From an uncultured Flavobacteriales bacterium (lineage in GTDB: Bacteria; Bacteroidota; Bacteroidia; Flavobacteriales_D; Crocinitomicaceae): a DNA stretch of 64,000 nucleotides. Within the stretch, counting starts at the first letter, position 1, and each line of letters starts with the position of its first letter. The position numbers and the translations under genes were made by a program. Where the stretch lies: NCBI GenBank assembly GCA_943789205.1, contig CALSTG010000001.1:310001-374000 (forward strand). Direction: 5' to 3'. This document shows, piece by piece, positions 56,293 through 64,000 of the stretch. The notes beneath the pieces were generated by a model. The model was not told where the DNA came from. It saw nothing but the letters and a program-made list of their open reading frames with translations, and did not search any database.

Positions 56293-56841
56293 ATGACAAG
56301 TATTTTTGTAGCCAAATTAGATTTTGGTGTTTCGAAAGAGCAGCTAACAGACCTGTTCGCACAACATGGTTCAGTAGGAAAGGTACACCTTCCTTTGGAT
56401 AAGGATACCGGTAAACCAAGAGGCTTTGCCTTCGTGGAAATGTTTAATGATGATGAAGCAGCCAAAGCCATAGACGCTTTAGACGGTTTTGAAATCAACA
56501 GAAGACGTATCGCGGTAAAAGTTGCGGAAAATAGAAATGATAGATCTCGTCCGTCAGGAGGCGCAAATAGAGAACAAAGACCATCAAATACGTCTGCCCC
56601 TCGAAAAAATTACAACGCCGATCAGCCAGCTCCATCTGCACCAGAGGAGACAAAAAACGATAGTCGAAAAAAATCATTTAAAGGAAAAACCACTAAAAGC
56701 TACGATTCAGATCAAGGCGGTGGCGGTAAGAAAGCGAAAAAGATGACTGCTCATAAAAAAAGTGGTAAGAATTTCAAATACTTTGATGATGATGAACCGA
56801 TAGAAGGGGGCTTATTTTCTTTTGATTCAGACGACGATTAA
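56293..56841 (+). CDS. RRM-domain RNA-binding protein
   Basis: A 182-residue protein. Residues 1-80 form one RRM: RNP2 is IFVAKL near the N-terminus and RNP1 is RGFAFVEM at about 37-44, with INRRRIAVKVAENRND closing the fold. The rest is low-complexity: a basic and Ser/Lys-rich linker (KNDSRKKSFKGKTTKSYDSD) and an acidic end (DDDEPIEGGLFSFDSDDD). Such proteins often bind RNA under cold or stress conditions. It stands alone after a 378-bp gap. Confidence 0.93.
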   Translation: MTSIFVAKLDFGVSKEQLTDLFAQHGSVGKVHLPLDKDTGKPRGFAFVEMFNDDEAAKAIDALDGFEINRRRIAVKVAENRNDRSRPSGGANREQRPSNTSAPRKNYNADQPAPSAPEETKNDSRKKSFKGKTTKSYDSDQGGGGKKAKKMTAHKKSGKNFKYFDDDEPIEGGLFSFDSDDD

Positions 56842-56884
56842 ATCAAGCTATCTTTTTCATTAAACAGGCTCTGCTAAGTTTGTT

Positions 56885-56892
56885 TATTTTTG
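56885..56892 (+). promoter_or_regulatory. Candidate -7 box upstream of cca
   Basis: TATTTTTG fits TAnnTTTG and ends 9 bp before the cca ATG. The same octamer lies upstream of sucD (60921). No -33 TTG at a typical distance is seen. Confidence 0.4.
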
Positions 56893-56901
56893 CAGTGACT
56901 T

Positions 56902-58332
56902 ATGGAAGCAAACTACGCGTCACATTTAAACCATCCCGTATTTAAGGTCATCTCAAAAGAGCTAGAAAACTCCTCGGATTGTGCTTTTGTTATTGGTGGA
57001 TTTGTTCGTGACCTCGTCTTGGGTAATAAATCCAAAGACATAGATATCGTAGTTCAAGGTGATGGGACCGTTTTCGCTCAGAAAATCGCTAAAACATTAC
57101 GCGTCAAAAAAGTATCCATATTTAAAAACTACGGCACTGCGCATTTCAAATACAAGAATATAGATGTAGAATTTGTAGGGGCTCGTAAAGAATCTTACAG
57201 TGAGATTTCTAGAAACCCTGATGTTGAACCAGGTACGCTAAAGGATGATCAGCTGCGAAGAGATTTTACAATTAATGCGCTTGCATTAGATTTACACCCA
57301 GAAAGGTTAGGAAATCTAATTGATCCTTTTGATGGCATTGGCGACTTAAAAAAAGGTATTGTAAGAACGCCTTTGGATCCAAATACCACTTTTAACGATG
57401 ATCCTCTTCGGATGCTCAGAGCGATTCGGTTTGCCACGCGATTGTCTTTTAAAATTGAAATTACTTGTTTAAAATCCATAAAAGCTCAATCTGAGAGAAT
57501 TAAAATTATTTCTCGTGAAAGGATAACAGATGAATTGAATAAAATTATTCTTACCGAAGAACCTTCTCGGGGTTTTAAACTTTTGAAATCAACTGACTTG
57601 CTCGCGCATGTTTTTCCAGAATTATTAAATCTATCCGGAATTGAAACAATAAATGGCAAGGGTCATAAAGATAATTTCTTACACACCTTGCAAGTGTTGG
57701 ACAATATCTCGGCACATACCGACTCATTGTGGCTTCGTTGGGCTGCAATCATGCATGATATTGCGAAACCTGCAACAAAAAGATTTGATAAGAAGGTAGG
57801 ATGGACATTTCACGGACACGAAGAACTTGGGTCAAAAATGGTTCCACGTATTTTTAAATACCACAGACTCCCTTTGGATTCTAAAATGAAGTATGTCCAA
57901 AAGCTTGTTCGGCTTCATTTACGTCCAATAGCGCTGGTTAAAGGTAATGTTACGGATACTGCAATACGTCGTCTACTCAATGAGGCAGGGGACGACATTG
58001 ACGATCTTATGAAGCTTTGTAATGCCGATATCACATCCAAAAACGAATTTAAAGTCAAAAAATTTCGTGAAAACTTCAAAATAGTTTCGAGAAAACTAGA
58101 AGAAGTTGAGGCCAAGGATCAAATACGAAATTTTCAACCTCCTGTTACTGGAGAAGATATCATGAGAACTTTTAATATTGGTCCTTGTTATGAAATAGGG
58201 GTTATTAAAAATAGAATAAAAGAAGCCATACTCGACGGTGAAATTGAAAACTCAGCATTAGAGGCAAAAGCATTAATGCTGAAGTGCGGCAAAGAATTAG
58301 GACTGACTGCAATTCAAACGAGCAATAAATAG
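56902..58332 (+). CDS. cca: CCA tRNA nucleotidyltransferase with HD domain
   Basis: A 476-residue class II tRNA nucleotidyltransferase that repairs or builds the 3' CCA. The catalytic DxD block is GGFVRDLVLGNKSKDIDIVV (around 32-51), followed by LRRDFTINALALDLHP and a head-neck domain with DDPLRMLRAIRFATRL. A C-terminal HD domain is present (WLRWAAIMHDIAKPATKRF). It is the first gene of a co-directional run to the FKBP gene. The tRNA-Glu gene in this window ends without an encoded CCA, so the enzyme is needed. Confidence 0.96.
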   Translation: MEANYASHLNHPVFKVISKELENSSDCAFVIGGFVRDLVLGNKSKDIDIVVQGDGTVFAQKIAKTLRVKKVSIFKNYGTAHFKYKNIDVEFVGARKESYSEISRNPDVEPGTLKDDQLRRDFTINALALDLHPERLGNLIDPFDGIGDLKKGIVRTPLDPNTTFNDDPLRMLRAIRFATRLSFKIEITCLKSIKAQSERIKIISRERITDELNKIILTEEPSRGFKLLKSTDLLAHVFPELLNLSGIETINGKGHKDNFLHTLQVLDNISAHTDSLWLRWAAIMHDIAKPATKRFDKKVGWTFHGHEELGSKMVPRIFKYHRLPLDSKMKYVQKLVRLHLRPIALVKGNVTDTAIRRLLNEAGDDIDDLMKLCNADITSKNEFKVKKFRENFKIVSRKLEEVEAKDQIRNFQPPVTGEDIMRTFNIGPCYEIGVIKNRIKEAILDGEIENSALEAKALMLKCGKELGLTAIQTSNK

Positions 58333-58348
58333 AATAACATAAAATGTC

Positions 58349-58882
58349 ATGGCTGGAATAAAATTTCGAGTATTGTTGGATTCAAATCAAAAAGAAGAAG
58401 TCTTTTGTGACATTCTGTTATCTATAGATGATAATTTCGAATCTTTCTTCAATAGTATTGTAAAAGCTTACGATTTTAAAGGAGACCAAATGGCCAGCTT
58501 TTATGCCTCAAATGAGGAGTGGGATAAAGGCGAAGAAGTTAGCCTCATGGACGTTAGTTTCGGTGAGGAAGATCAACAAAGAACAATGTCAAATACCTCA
58601 ATAAGAGCAATGGTTGAAGCGCCAGATCAAAAATTCATTTTAGTGTATGACTTTATGAAAATGTGGATTTTTCTCATTGAATGTATCGGCTTACAAGAGG
58701 AAACCCCAAGTGAACCGGTTGTAATACTTAGTGTAGGTGAAAAACCAAAAGAAGATTCTAAAGAACTAGATGAAGAGTTTCAAATGCCAGCAGATTCAGA
58801 GGAAAAAGAAGACGAAGATGAATTTGGTTTTAATGATTTCGAAGACGGTTTCTCTGATGAAGATTTAAATCCTTACATGTAA
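58349..58882 (+). CDS. pRiA4b ORF-3/IS1096-passenger-like domain protein
   Basis: A 177-residue protein. The N-terminal 125 residues (FRVLLDSNQKEEVFCDILLSIDDNFESFFNSIVKAYDFKGDQMASFYASNEEW ... FILVYDFMKMWIFLIECIG) match the plasmid pRiA4b ORF-3 family (PF07929 type). An acidic tail follows (EEFQMPADSEEKEDEDEFGFNDFEDG). The family name derives from mobile elements, but no transposase or terminal repeats are seen here and the gene sits in a normal operon. Function unknown. Confidence 0.8.
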   Translation: MAGIKFRVLLDSNQKEEVFCDILLSIDDNFESFFNSIVKAYDFKGDQMASFYASNEEWDKGEEVSLMDVSFGEEDQQRTMSNTSIRAMVEAPDQKFILVYDFMKMWIFLIECIGLQEETPSEPVVILSVGEKPKEDSKELDEEFQMPADSEEKEDEDEFGFNDFEDGFSDEDLNPYM

Positions 58883-58885
58883 TCT

Positions 58886-59602
58886 ATGGCTGAAGATTTT
58901 TCATCAAATGACCCTTTTGGTAATGCTATTCTAGACTATGCATCTTCAAAAGAACCTAAAATAATTCGTGTTTCTTCCGATTTATGTGACGATGACGAAC
59001 TCCCTGTTGCATATCTTTTTAGAAGTTATGATCGAATGCCTGCTGTAGAAAAAGAGGCCTTAGGGCTTTGTAAAGGAAAAATTCTTGATGCAGGTGCAGG
59101 AGCTGGTGCACACCTTAAATTTTTAAAAGAAAAGGGGCATTCTGTCTTTGCTCTTGACGTTTCACCTGGGGCACTTTCTCATCTTCAAAAACACAACATC
59201 CCCTGTGCCTTATCCCCTATTCAAAATTTTGAAACCAACGAACGTTACGATACCATTTTACTGATGATGAATGGAATTGGAATTAGTGAAAAACTCGATG
59301 CCCTTAAACCCTTTTTGGCCAAGTGCAAATCGCTACTTAAAGAAAACGGTCAAATTCTTCTTGATTCTACGGATATAAAATACCTTTATGAAGATGAAGA
59401 TGATAGTGTTTGGATTGATCTGAACAGCTCCTATTATGGTGAATTCCAATTTCAAATGCATTACAAAGAGGAAAGCGGACCCTTTTTTAACTGGTTATAT
59501 GTTGACTTCGAAACGTTGAAATCTCATGCTAGGGCGGTCGGTTTAAATTGTAATAAGGTCTTCGAAGACGGAGATCATTACTTAGCAAAACTTCAAGCAT
59601 GA
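58886..59602 (+). CDS. Class I SAM-dependent methyltransferase
   Basis: A 238-residue protein with a Rossmann-like methyltransferase core: motif I LDAGAGAGAHLKFLKEKG, motif II HSVFALDVSPGALS, then YDTILLMMNGIGI and NGQILLDSTDIKYLY. Motif I is of normal type. The substrate cannot be told. It lies 3 bp after the pRiA4b-like gene and overlaps the next start by 4 bp. Confidence 0.9.
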   Translation: MAEDFSSNDPFGNAILDYASSKEPKIIRVSSDLCDDDELPVAYLFRSYDRMPAVEKEALGLCKGKILDAGAGAGAHLKFLKEKGHSVFALDVSPGALSHLQKHNIPCALSPIQNFETNERYDTILLMMNGIGISEKLDALKPFLAKCKSLLKENGQILLDSTDIKYLYEDEDDSVWIDLNSSYYGEFQFQMHYKEESGPFFNWLYVDFETLKSHARAVGLNCNKVFEDGDHYLAKLQA

Positions 59603-60450
59603 GGTGGATATTAATGGTCGCTATTGGTTTAATGCAGGTTCAGCTATCTGCTCAAAAGCAATCTCTTTGTTATGAAATTACGAATCCACAACTAGGCACT
59701 AAAACGTCTTATCTTTTCGGAACCATGCACGTAATGGAAGAAAGCAGTTTCTTTTTTCCAAAAAAGATTTCAAAACTTTTAAAAAAGTCTAAAGTTTTAT
59801 GTTTAGAGGTTAAGGATGTAGCCTCTGTATCCATAGACCCAAAATTATTATTTGATACTACTTTTTCAATAAAACAATATTGTAATTCTAGCCAGTGGGA
59901 TAGTCTAATGAATTGGGCTAATGACATATTATTATTAAATCCGAAACAATTTGAAAACACCTTTTTAAATGCCAAACCCTTTCTATTTCTTCAATTTATA
60001 CTCGCTACAGACCTACCTAAAAAAACCAAATCACATGAAATAGAATTGGAAAAAATAGCAAAAGGTAAAAACCTAACTATTTTCCAATTGGAGGGTATTG
60101 AGACGCAGCTTTCAATATTTGATGAAATTCCATACGAAGGACAAGTAGAATTAATTTTTACTGCGTTGAAAGATCTAGAGCAAGGCAAGCAAGATTTCAT
60201 TGAAATGCAAAAACTTTATGCAAACCAAAATTTAGACGAATTGTGTGGGTTCGCTATAAAAGGCTTTCTCGAAGAATATAGAGCTTTGTTTTTAGACCAT
60301 CGCAATAAGAAATGGATTGAAACAATGGAACGTTTGATGCTCGAGGATTCAACTTTCTTTGCTGTTGGTGCAGGACATCTTTGCGGTGATGATGGACTGA
60401 TAGCGCTTTTAGGGCAGAAAGGCTACCAAATAAAAGTTATTTATTTATGA
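59599..60450 (+). CDS. TraB/GumN family protein
   Basis: A 283-residue exported protein with signal peptide (MRWILMVAIGLMQVQLSAQ). The two conserved GxxH motifs of the TraB/GumN (TIKI-like metalloprotease fold) family are present: YLFGTMHVMEES (around 36) and FAVGAGHLCGDDGL near the C-terminus. Members may be metal-dependent proteases, but most are uncharacterised. It overlaps the methyltransferase and FKBP genes by 4 bp each. Confidence 0.88.
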   Translation: MRWILMVAIGLMQVQLSAQKQSLCYEITNPQLGTKTSYLFGTMHVMEESSFFFPKKISKLLKKSKVLCLEVKDVASVSIDPKLLFDTTFSIKQYCNSSQWDSLMNWANDILLLNPKQFENTFLNAKPFLFLQFILATDLPKKTKSHEIELEKIAKGKNLTIFQLEGIETQLSIFDEIPYEGQVELIFTALKDLEQGKQDFIEMQKLYANQNLDELCGFAIKGFLEEYRALFLDHRNKKWIETMERLMLEDSTFFAVGAGHLCGDDGLIALLGQKGYQIKVIYL

Positions 60451-60887
60451 GAAGATTAATTATTCTTTTGACAATTTTTTGTGCTTCCTGTTCTACCTAC
60501 TCGGAAAATGATTTAGGTGAGTTTGATAAAAAAATAAAAACTTGGATTAAAAAGAATCAATCAGCGTTTAAGCGAACAGAGTCAGGTTTATATTATCATT
60601 TTGACGATGAAGGCTCGGGAAGAAAAATCAAATACACGGATAGTGTATCTGTAATCTTTAAAGGAGCTCTGCTCGACGGGACTGTTTTTGAAAAGGAAGA
60701 AAAGCCATTAACCTTTGCAGTAAAGGAAGTGATTACGGGTTGGAAAGAAATATTATTGATGAGTAAAATGGATTCGAAGGTACAAATAATAGTCCCTCCG
60801 CAGCTAGGCTATGGTGATCATGAGCTGGATAAAATACCTCAAAATGCCATCCTATTCTACGAAATTGAAATTGTTGATATAAAATAA
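60447..60887 (+). CDS. FKBP-type peptidyl-prolyl isomerase lipoprotein
   Basis: A 146-residue protein with lipoprotein signal (LLTIFCASCSTYSEND, lipobox CASC, Cys 16). The FKBP core includes YTDSVSVIFKGALLDGTVFEKEEKPLTFAVKEVITGWKE and IIVPPQLGYGDHELDKIPQNAILFYEIEIVDI. It should speed proline isomerisation in the periplasm. Compact, without the extra dimerisation domain of FklB/FkpA. Last gene of the cca run. Confidence 0.93.
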   Translation: MRRLIILLTIFCASCSTYSENDLGEFDKKIKTWIKKNQSAFKRTESGLYYHFDDEGSGRKIKYTDSVSVIFKGALLDGTVFEKEEKPLTFAVKEVITGWKEILLMSKMDSKVQIIVPPQLGYGDHELDKIPQNAILFYEIEIVDIK

Positions 60888-60920
60888 AGAAGAATTGACG
60901 CGTTTATCACTTCCAATTCT

Positions 60921-60928
60921 TATTTTTG
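60921..60928 (+). promoter_or_regulatory. Candidate -7 box upstream of sucD
   Basis: TATTTTTG fits the -7 consensus TAnnTTTG, 20 bp before the sucD ATG. A TTG at 60895-60897 lies 23 bases ahead of it, slightly farther than usual. Confidence 0.5.
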
Positions 60929-60947
60929 GCTTCAAATTAAAGACTAC

Positions 60948-61820
60948 ATGAGCGTTCTAGTAAATAAAGATTCGAAAATCATTGTTCAAGGTTTCACAGG
61001 AAGTGAAGGCACGTTCCACGCAGGACAAATGATCGATTACGGTACTAATGTTGTTGGAGGTGTAACTCCGGGTAAAGGAGGTCAAACACATCTTGAAAAA
61101 CCAGTATTTAATTCTGTCGCAGAGGCTGTTGAAAAAACAGGAGCTGACGTATCGATAATTTTTGTACCTCCTGCATTCGCTGCAGACGCGATAATGGAAG
61201 CTGCTGAAGGTGGGATTAAAGTGATTGTTTGTATTACGGAAGGTATTCCTGTAAATGATATGGTTAAAGCGAAGGCTTACATTGATAAATTTGACAGTAG
61301 ACTTGTTGGGCCAAACTGCCCAGGGGTAATTACGGCTGACGAAGCAAAGGTTGGTATTATGCCAGGATTTGTGTTTAACAAGGGTAAGGTAGGTATCGTT
61401 TCTAAGTCGGGAACACTTACATATGAAGCTGCAGACCAAGTGGTCAAAACTGGACTAGGTATCACAACGGCTATTGGTATAGGTGGTGATCCAATTATCG
61501 GAACGACTACAAAAGATGCTGTTGAACTTTTAATGAACGATCCTGAGACTGAAGGCATTGTTATGATTGGAGAAATTGGAGGTAACCTTGAAGCTAATGC
61601 TGCTAAGTGGGTTAAAGAAAATGGAACCAAACCAGTAGTAGGCTTCATTGCCGGAGAAACTGCTCCGAAAGGCAGAACAATGGGACATGCTGGTGCTATT
61701 GTTGGTGGCTCAGATGACACCGCTGAAGCAAAGAAAAGAATTATGAGAGAATGTGGTATTCATGTTGTTGATTCACCTGCACAAATTGGAGCCAAAATGT
61801 ATGAGGTATTAGGGAAGTAA
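60948..61820 (+). CDS. sucD: Succinate--CoA ligase subunit alpha
   Basis: The CoA-binding, histidine-phosphorylated subunit of succinyl-CoA synthetase in the TCA cycle. The 290 residues have the CoA-binding N-terminus [23 protein letters not shown], the signature [14 protein letters not shown], and the phospho-histidine region [16 protein letters not shown]. The sucC subunit is not adjacent, which is common in Bacteroidota. It has its own promoter-like box and converges on the porin gene with a 3-bp gap. Confidence 0.98.
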   Translation: MSVLVNKDSKIIVQGFTGSEGTFHAGQMIDYGTNVVGGVTPGKGGQTHLEKPVFNSVAEAVEKTGADVSIIFVPPAFAADAIMEAAEGGIKVIVCITEGIPVNDMVKAKAYIDKFDSRLVGPNCPGVITADEAKVGIMPGFVFNKGKVGIVSKSGTLTYEAADQVVKTGLGITTAIGIGGDPIIGTTTKDAVELLMNDPETEGIVMIGEIGGNLEANAAKWVKENGTKPVVGFIAGETAPKGRTMGHAGAIVGGSDDTAEAKKRIMRECGIHVVDSPAQIGAKMYEVLGK

Positions 61821-61823
61821 TCT

Positions 61824-63569
61824 TTAATTCCAAAAATCCCAAGTTAGTCCGACGCGCAAGGTGGATTCTGGTAGATAAACACCTTCAATATATTGCCAAG
61901 TGGGACTGTTCCAGAAATACCCTATGTTGCTGAATTTGACATAAAACCTAAAAGTTTCGATTTCCATTCCAAGCATAGCTCCCATTGTAAATAATGGATT
62001 CTTTAAGACCTCATCTGATACATTCAGTAAATCATAAACACCTACGTTTTCTATTATTGGAATAACGTTTGTCTTTGAATTCAACCTGTAGGACAAACCA
62101 AATGTTACTTTTAATTTTTTAGCTTTAAACAACCCTAAACTTGTCATTAGTGAACCTTGAAGTTGATGGACGGGTATAATGTGTTTTTTGAGATTTGACA
62201 ACGTCAAAATATACTTTTGTTGCCATTTCAGCTTCTGAAATTTAAAATTTGAATTCAAATAGAGCTGTTGAATAATACTCGAACTTAATGCGGTTTGATT
62301 AGACCAATTCGAGATCGAATTGTCATAAAAATATATTCCGCGGTTTGATTCCAGCAGATAGCGTGCGCCCAAGTCATAAGATTTATCTTTATAATTTACC
62401 TCAGCTGAGCTAGAGGTATATCCTTGAAGACTCAAATTTGAGTTTGAATAATTGGTATTATTGGCGCTATAAAATCTTTGAAAAATTGCTGGTAATTTTT
62501 GACCTATTCTACTTTGAAGGAAAAAGGACCAGTTTTCATACTGATAATAAAGCTGGTTTCTTGTAGACCATGTCTGTGCTGCACCAATTGTATTTAATGT
62601 AGCTTCATGAAGGAAACTTAGCTTGTTTTTTTGATATTTAAAATCATGAAAAGTATTTAATTCAATAGTGTCTCTATAAAGATTCATATTTCTATAATTC
62701 CAAAAAGTCGATGACAAACCAATTGAATAAACTAAATGGTCATTATGAAAATATATTGCACTTTGATTTTCTAACCTTCCTATCTGATATTGATCATTTG
62801 TAGAAACAGAATCGAAATAAATAGATGCGTAAATACCAGCAAGAGTATCACGTTCATTAAACACGCGATTTTCACCATTTACATTTATCTTATGACGAAT
62901 ACCAAAACTATTTTTTCCATTGTCAAAAAAGGTCAAATACCCCAAAGCTTCAACATCAAAATATTTCAATTCAGAATTACATGTTGATTTATAGACGGGT
63001 ACTGTAAGGGGAGCAAAAACCTCAAGTAATGAAGCATCAATAACTCCCCCACTCCATGATCTAGAGAACTTTGAGGTGCGACCTGTAAAAGAAATACCGT
63101 ATCTATCGCGCCTCTTTGAAACCGAAGCTTCAAAATCGGTTTTTCCCAATGCCATATTCCTAAAATAACCTAATGATTTTACATTACTGACCTGTGAATT
63201 CAAAACCCAGTCTCCCTTAAATACCTGCTGATACTCAAAACCCAAACGTTGTGCTCCCTGCATACCAAACGTATAACTAAAACCAATATGGGGCAATGGA
63301 CTTACAATGTGTAAGATTTCTTTTTTACGAAATTGATGAATCTTTGAACCGTATGTACCAAAAACTGAGGCGGAAAGAAAAGGGGATGTTTGATCTGGAG
63401 TCATGAAAGCAGCGTCAAAAAATTGAGAGCTCTGCTCCAATTCGAACATATCTCCATCTATTCGATAATCACTACGAAGGGAATCATATGATGCTCGAAA
63501 ATTATTGATTTGAGCTATACCATTTAGAGGTAATACTGTTAGAAAAAAAAGGATGAAAAGGACCTTCAT
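61824..63569 (-). CDS. Putative outer-membrane porin (beta-barrel)
   Basis: From the ATG at 63569 the protein is 581 aa (a TTG lies three codons upstream). The signal peptide is VLFILFFLTVLPLNGIAQ. The mature part is rich in alternating aromatic and polar strands (HIGFSYTFGMQGAQRLGFEYQQVF, FRNMALGKTDFEASV, LRVGLTWDFW at the end). The N-terminal RASYDSLRSDYRIDGD linker is typical of the Bacteroidota putative porin family. A channel or transport role is inferred from the barrel. Terminal Trp-Asn is a little unusual for a barrel end. Confidence 0.82.
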   Translation of the reverse strand: MKVLFILFFLTVLPLNGIAQINNFRASYDSLRSDYRIDGDMFELEQSSQFFDAAFMTPDQTSPFLSASVFGTYGSKIHQFRKKEILHIVSPLPHIGFSYTFGMQGAQRLGFEYQQVFKGDWVLNSQVSNVKSLGYFRNMALGKTDFEASVSKRRDRYGISFTGRTSKFSRSWSGGVIDASLLEVFAPLTVPVYKSTCNSELKYFDVEALGYLTFFDNGKNSFGIRHKINVNGENRVFNERDTLAGIYASIYFDSVSTNDQYQIGRLENQSAIYFHNDHLVYSIGLSSTFWNYRNMNLYRDTIELNTFHDFKYQKNKLSFLHEATLNTIGAAQTWSTRNQLYYQYENWSFFLQSRIGQKLPAIFQRFYSANNTNYSNSNLSLQGYTSSSAEVNYKDKSYDLGARYLLESNRGIYFYDNSISNWSNQTALSSSIIQQLYLNSNFKFQKLKWQQKYILTLSNLKKHIIPVHQLQGSLMTSLGLFKAKKLKVTFGLSYRLNSKTNVIPIIENVGVYDLLNVSDEVLKNPLFTMGAMLGMEIETFRFYVKFSNIGYFWNSPTWQYIEGVYLPESTLRVGLTWDFWN

Positions 63570-63583
63570 ACCAAACAAAACTA

Positions 63584-63610
63584 ATAAAAAAAGGGGCGCA
63601 AGGGCCCCTT
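63584..63610 (-). terminator. Rho-independent terminator of rpsT
   Basis: A stem AAGGGGC (63591-63597) / GCCCCTT (63604-63610) with a 6-base loop is followed on the minus strand by a T-run (TTTTTTTATTAG). It lies 26 bp after the rpsT stop and ahead of the porin gene. Confidence 0.85.
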
Positions 63611-63635
63611 CTTAATTTCGTATATTCAAACGACC

Positions 63636-63887
63636 TTATAGTGCGTTCACAAAATTTTGTAAACCTGATTTTAGGTTTGCCGCTTTGTTGTTATGAATAA
63701 TATTTTTCTTCGCAAGTTTATCAATCATGTTGAAAACACCTGGTGCTAATTTTTCAGCGTCTTTTTTCTTCGTCGCCTCTCTTAACGCTTTTATAGCATT
63801 ACGAGTTGTTTTATGCTGGTATTTATTCAATACTCTTCTTTTCTCATTGGAACGAATCCTTTTGATTGCTGATTTATGATTTGCCAT
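63636..63887 (-). CDS. rpsT: 30S ribosomal protein S20
   Basis: An 83-residue small-subunit protein that binds 16S rRNA. The sequence is very basic and helical: MANHKSAIKRIRSNEKRR at the start, then NKYQHKTTRNAIKALREATKK and KGVFNM-like (LAPGVFNMIDKLAKKNIIHNNKAA). Length is normal. It is preceded on the same strand by tRNA-Glu after 30 bp and followed by a terminator. Confidence 0.97.
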   Translation of the reverse strand: MANHKSAIKRIRSNEKRRVLNKYQHKTTRNAIKALREATKKKDAEKLAPGVFNMIDKLAKKNIIHNNKAANLKSGLQNFVNAL

Positions 63888-63917
63888 GTTCTAAATTTAA
63901 TTTCACTATTAATACTG

Positions 63918-63989
63918 TAGCCCATAGGAGAATCGAACTCCTGTTACCAGGATGAAAACCTGGCGTCCTAACCACTAGACGAATGGGCC
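63918..63989 (-). tRNA. tRNA-Glu (anticodon TTC)
   Basis: On the minus strand the sequence begins GGCCCATTCGTCTAGTGG and folds as a cloverleaf: acceptor GGCCCAT/ATGGGCT with a G1-U72 pair, D-arm with AGTGGTTAGGAC, anticodon arm CCAGG-TTTTCAT-CCTGG with anticodon TTC, and a T-arm AGGAG-TTCGATT-CTCCT. Length is 72 nt to the discriminator A. No CCA is encoded (CAG follows). It precedes rpsT by 30 bp on the same strand. Confidence 0.95.
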
Positions 63990-64000
63990 AAAAAGTAGCC

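Noticed and set aside
58349-58882. Insertion sequence or IS1096-related mobile element
   Set aside because: Only the passenger-like domain is present, with no transposase or terminal repeats, and the gene is in an ordinary operon.
61277-61720. Open frames on the minus strand within sucD
   Set aside because: They are shadows of the highly conserved sucD frame.

Overview
The window is an AT-rich, densely packed chromosomal segment from a member of the Bacteroidota, most likely a marine-type flavobacterium in the broad sense. The support is lineage-specific: an LpxC-FabZ fusion, T9SS type A C-terminal sorting domains, TonB receptors with carboxypeptidase-regulatory N-termini, SprF/PorE-type OmpA proteins, DUF4924/DUF456/DUF3820 families, weak Shine-Dalgarno signals and TAnnTTTG-like -7 boxes. 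The code is standard. I see no phage, insertion sequence, CRISPR array or rRNA operon.

Layout. 1-8 kb: a partial gene at the left edge, a 964-residue secreted BNR/Asp-box protein with a T9SS tail, lipoyl synthase, an acyltransferase, then D-Ala-D-Ala ligase convergent with a broken PBP4-type carboxypeptidase. 8-14 kb: an exopolysaccharide cluster (GT4 glycosyltransferase, Wza-like export lipoprotein, Wzc-like tyrosine autokinase with a Gly-Tyr repeat tail, RmlC, WecA/MraY-type initiating transferase). 14-24 kb: uvrA, trxA, lpxD-lpxC/fabZ-lpxA, rlmD, cinA. 24-28 kb: a TonB receptor with a T9SS-secreted PCMD-like protein, then queE. 28-32 kb: a PorE-like TPR/PD40/OmpA protein, a UbiA prenyltransferase and Maf. 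32-39 kb: a minus-strand run purT-M61 peptidase-BNR protein-ung-hemE-ompA. 39-44 kb: DUF456, a MuiA/DUF4139 protein carrying an inserted TonB-plug-like module, DUF3820, a BASS transporter and a lipoprotein gene with an in-frame amber codon. 44-55 kb: a VTC/DUF4956 pair, lpxK, punA, gatB, two tandem thioredoxin-fold proteins, lpxH, tsaE, ald, and small genes. 56-64 kb: an RRM protein, cca and its downstream genes, sucD, a putative porin, rpsT and tRNA-Glu.

Functionally the segment is mostly core housekeeping centred on the envelope: lipid A synthesis (lpxD, lpxC, lpxA, lpxK, lpxH), peptidoglycan, polysaccharide export and outer-membrane proteins.

The main anomaly is a run of reading-frame breaks (dacB, GT4, wzc, wecA-like, lpxD, porE-like). 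Most are repaired by removing or adding one base in a short homopolymer, and one falls in lpxD, which should be needed. This favours sequence error over true decay, with a very error-dense patch at about 11.66-11.92 kb inside wzc. The features most worth biological follow-up are the hexanucleotide-encoded Gly-Tyr tail of the tyrosine kinase, the plug-like insertion in the MuiA protein, the amber codon at 43.57 kb, and the lipobox at the N-terminus of the BASS transporter.
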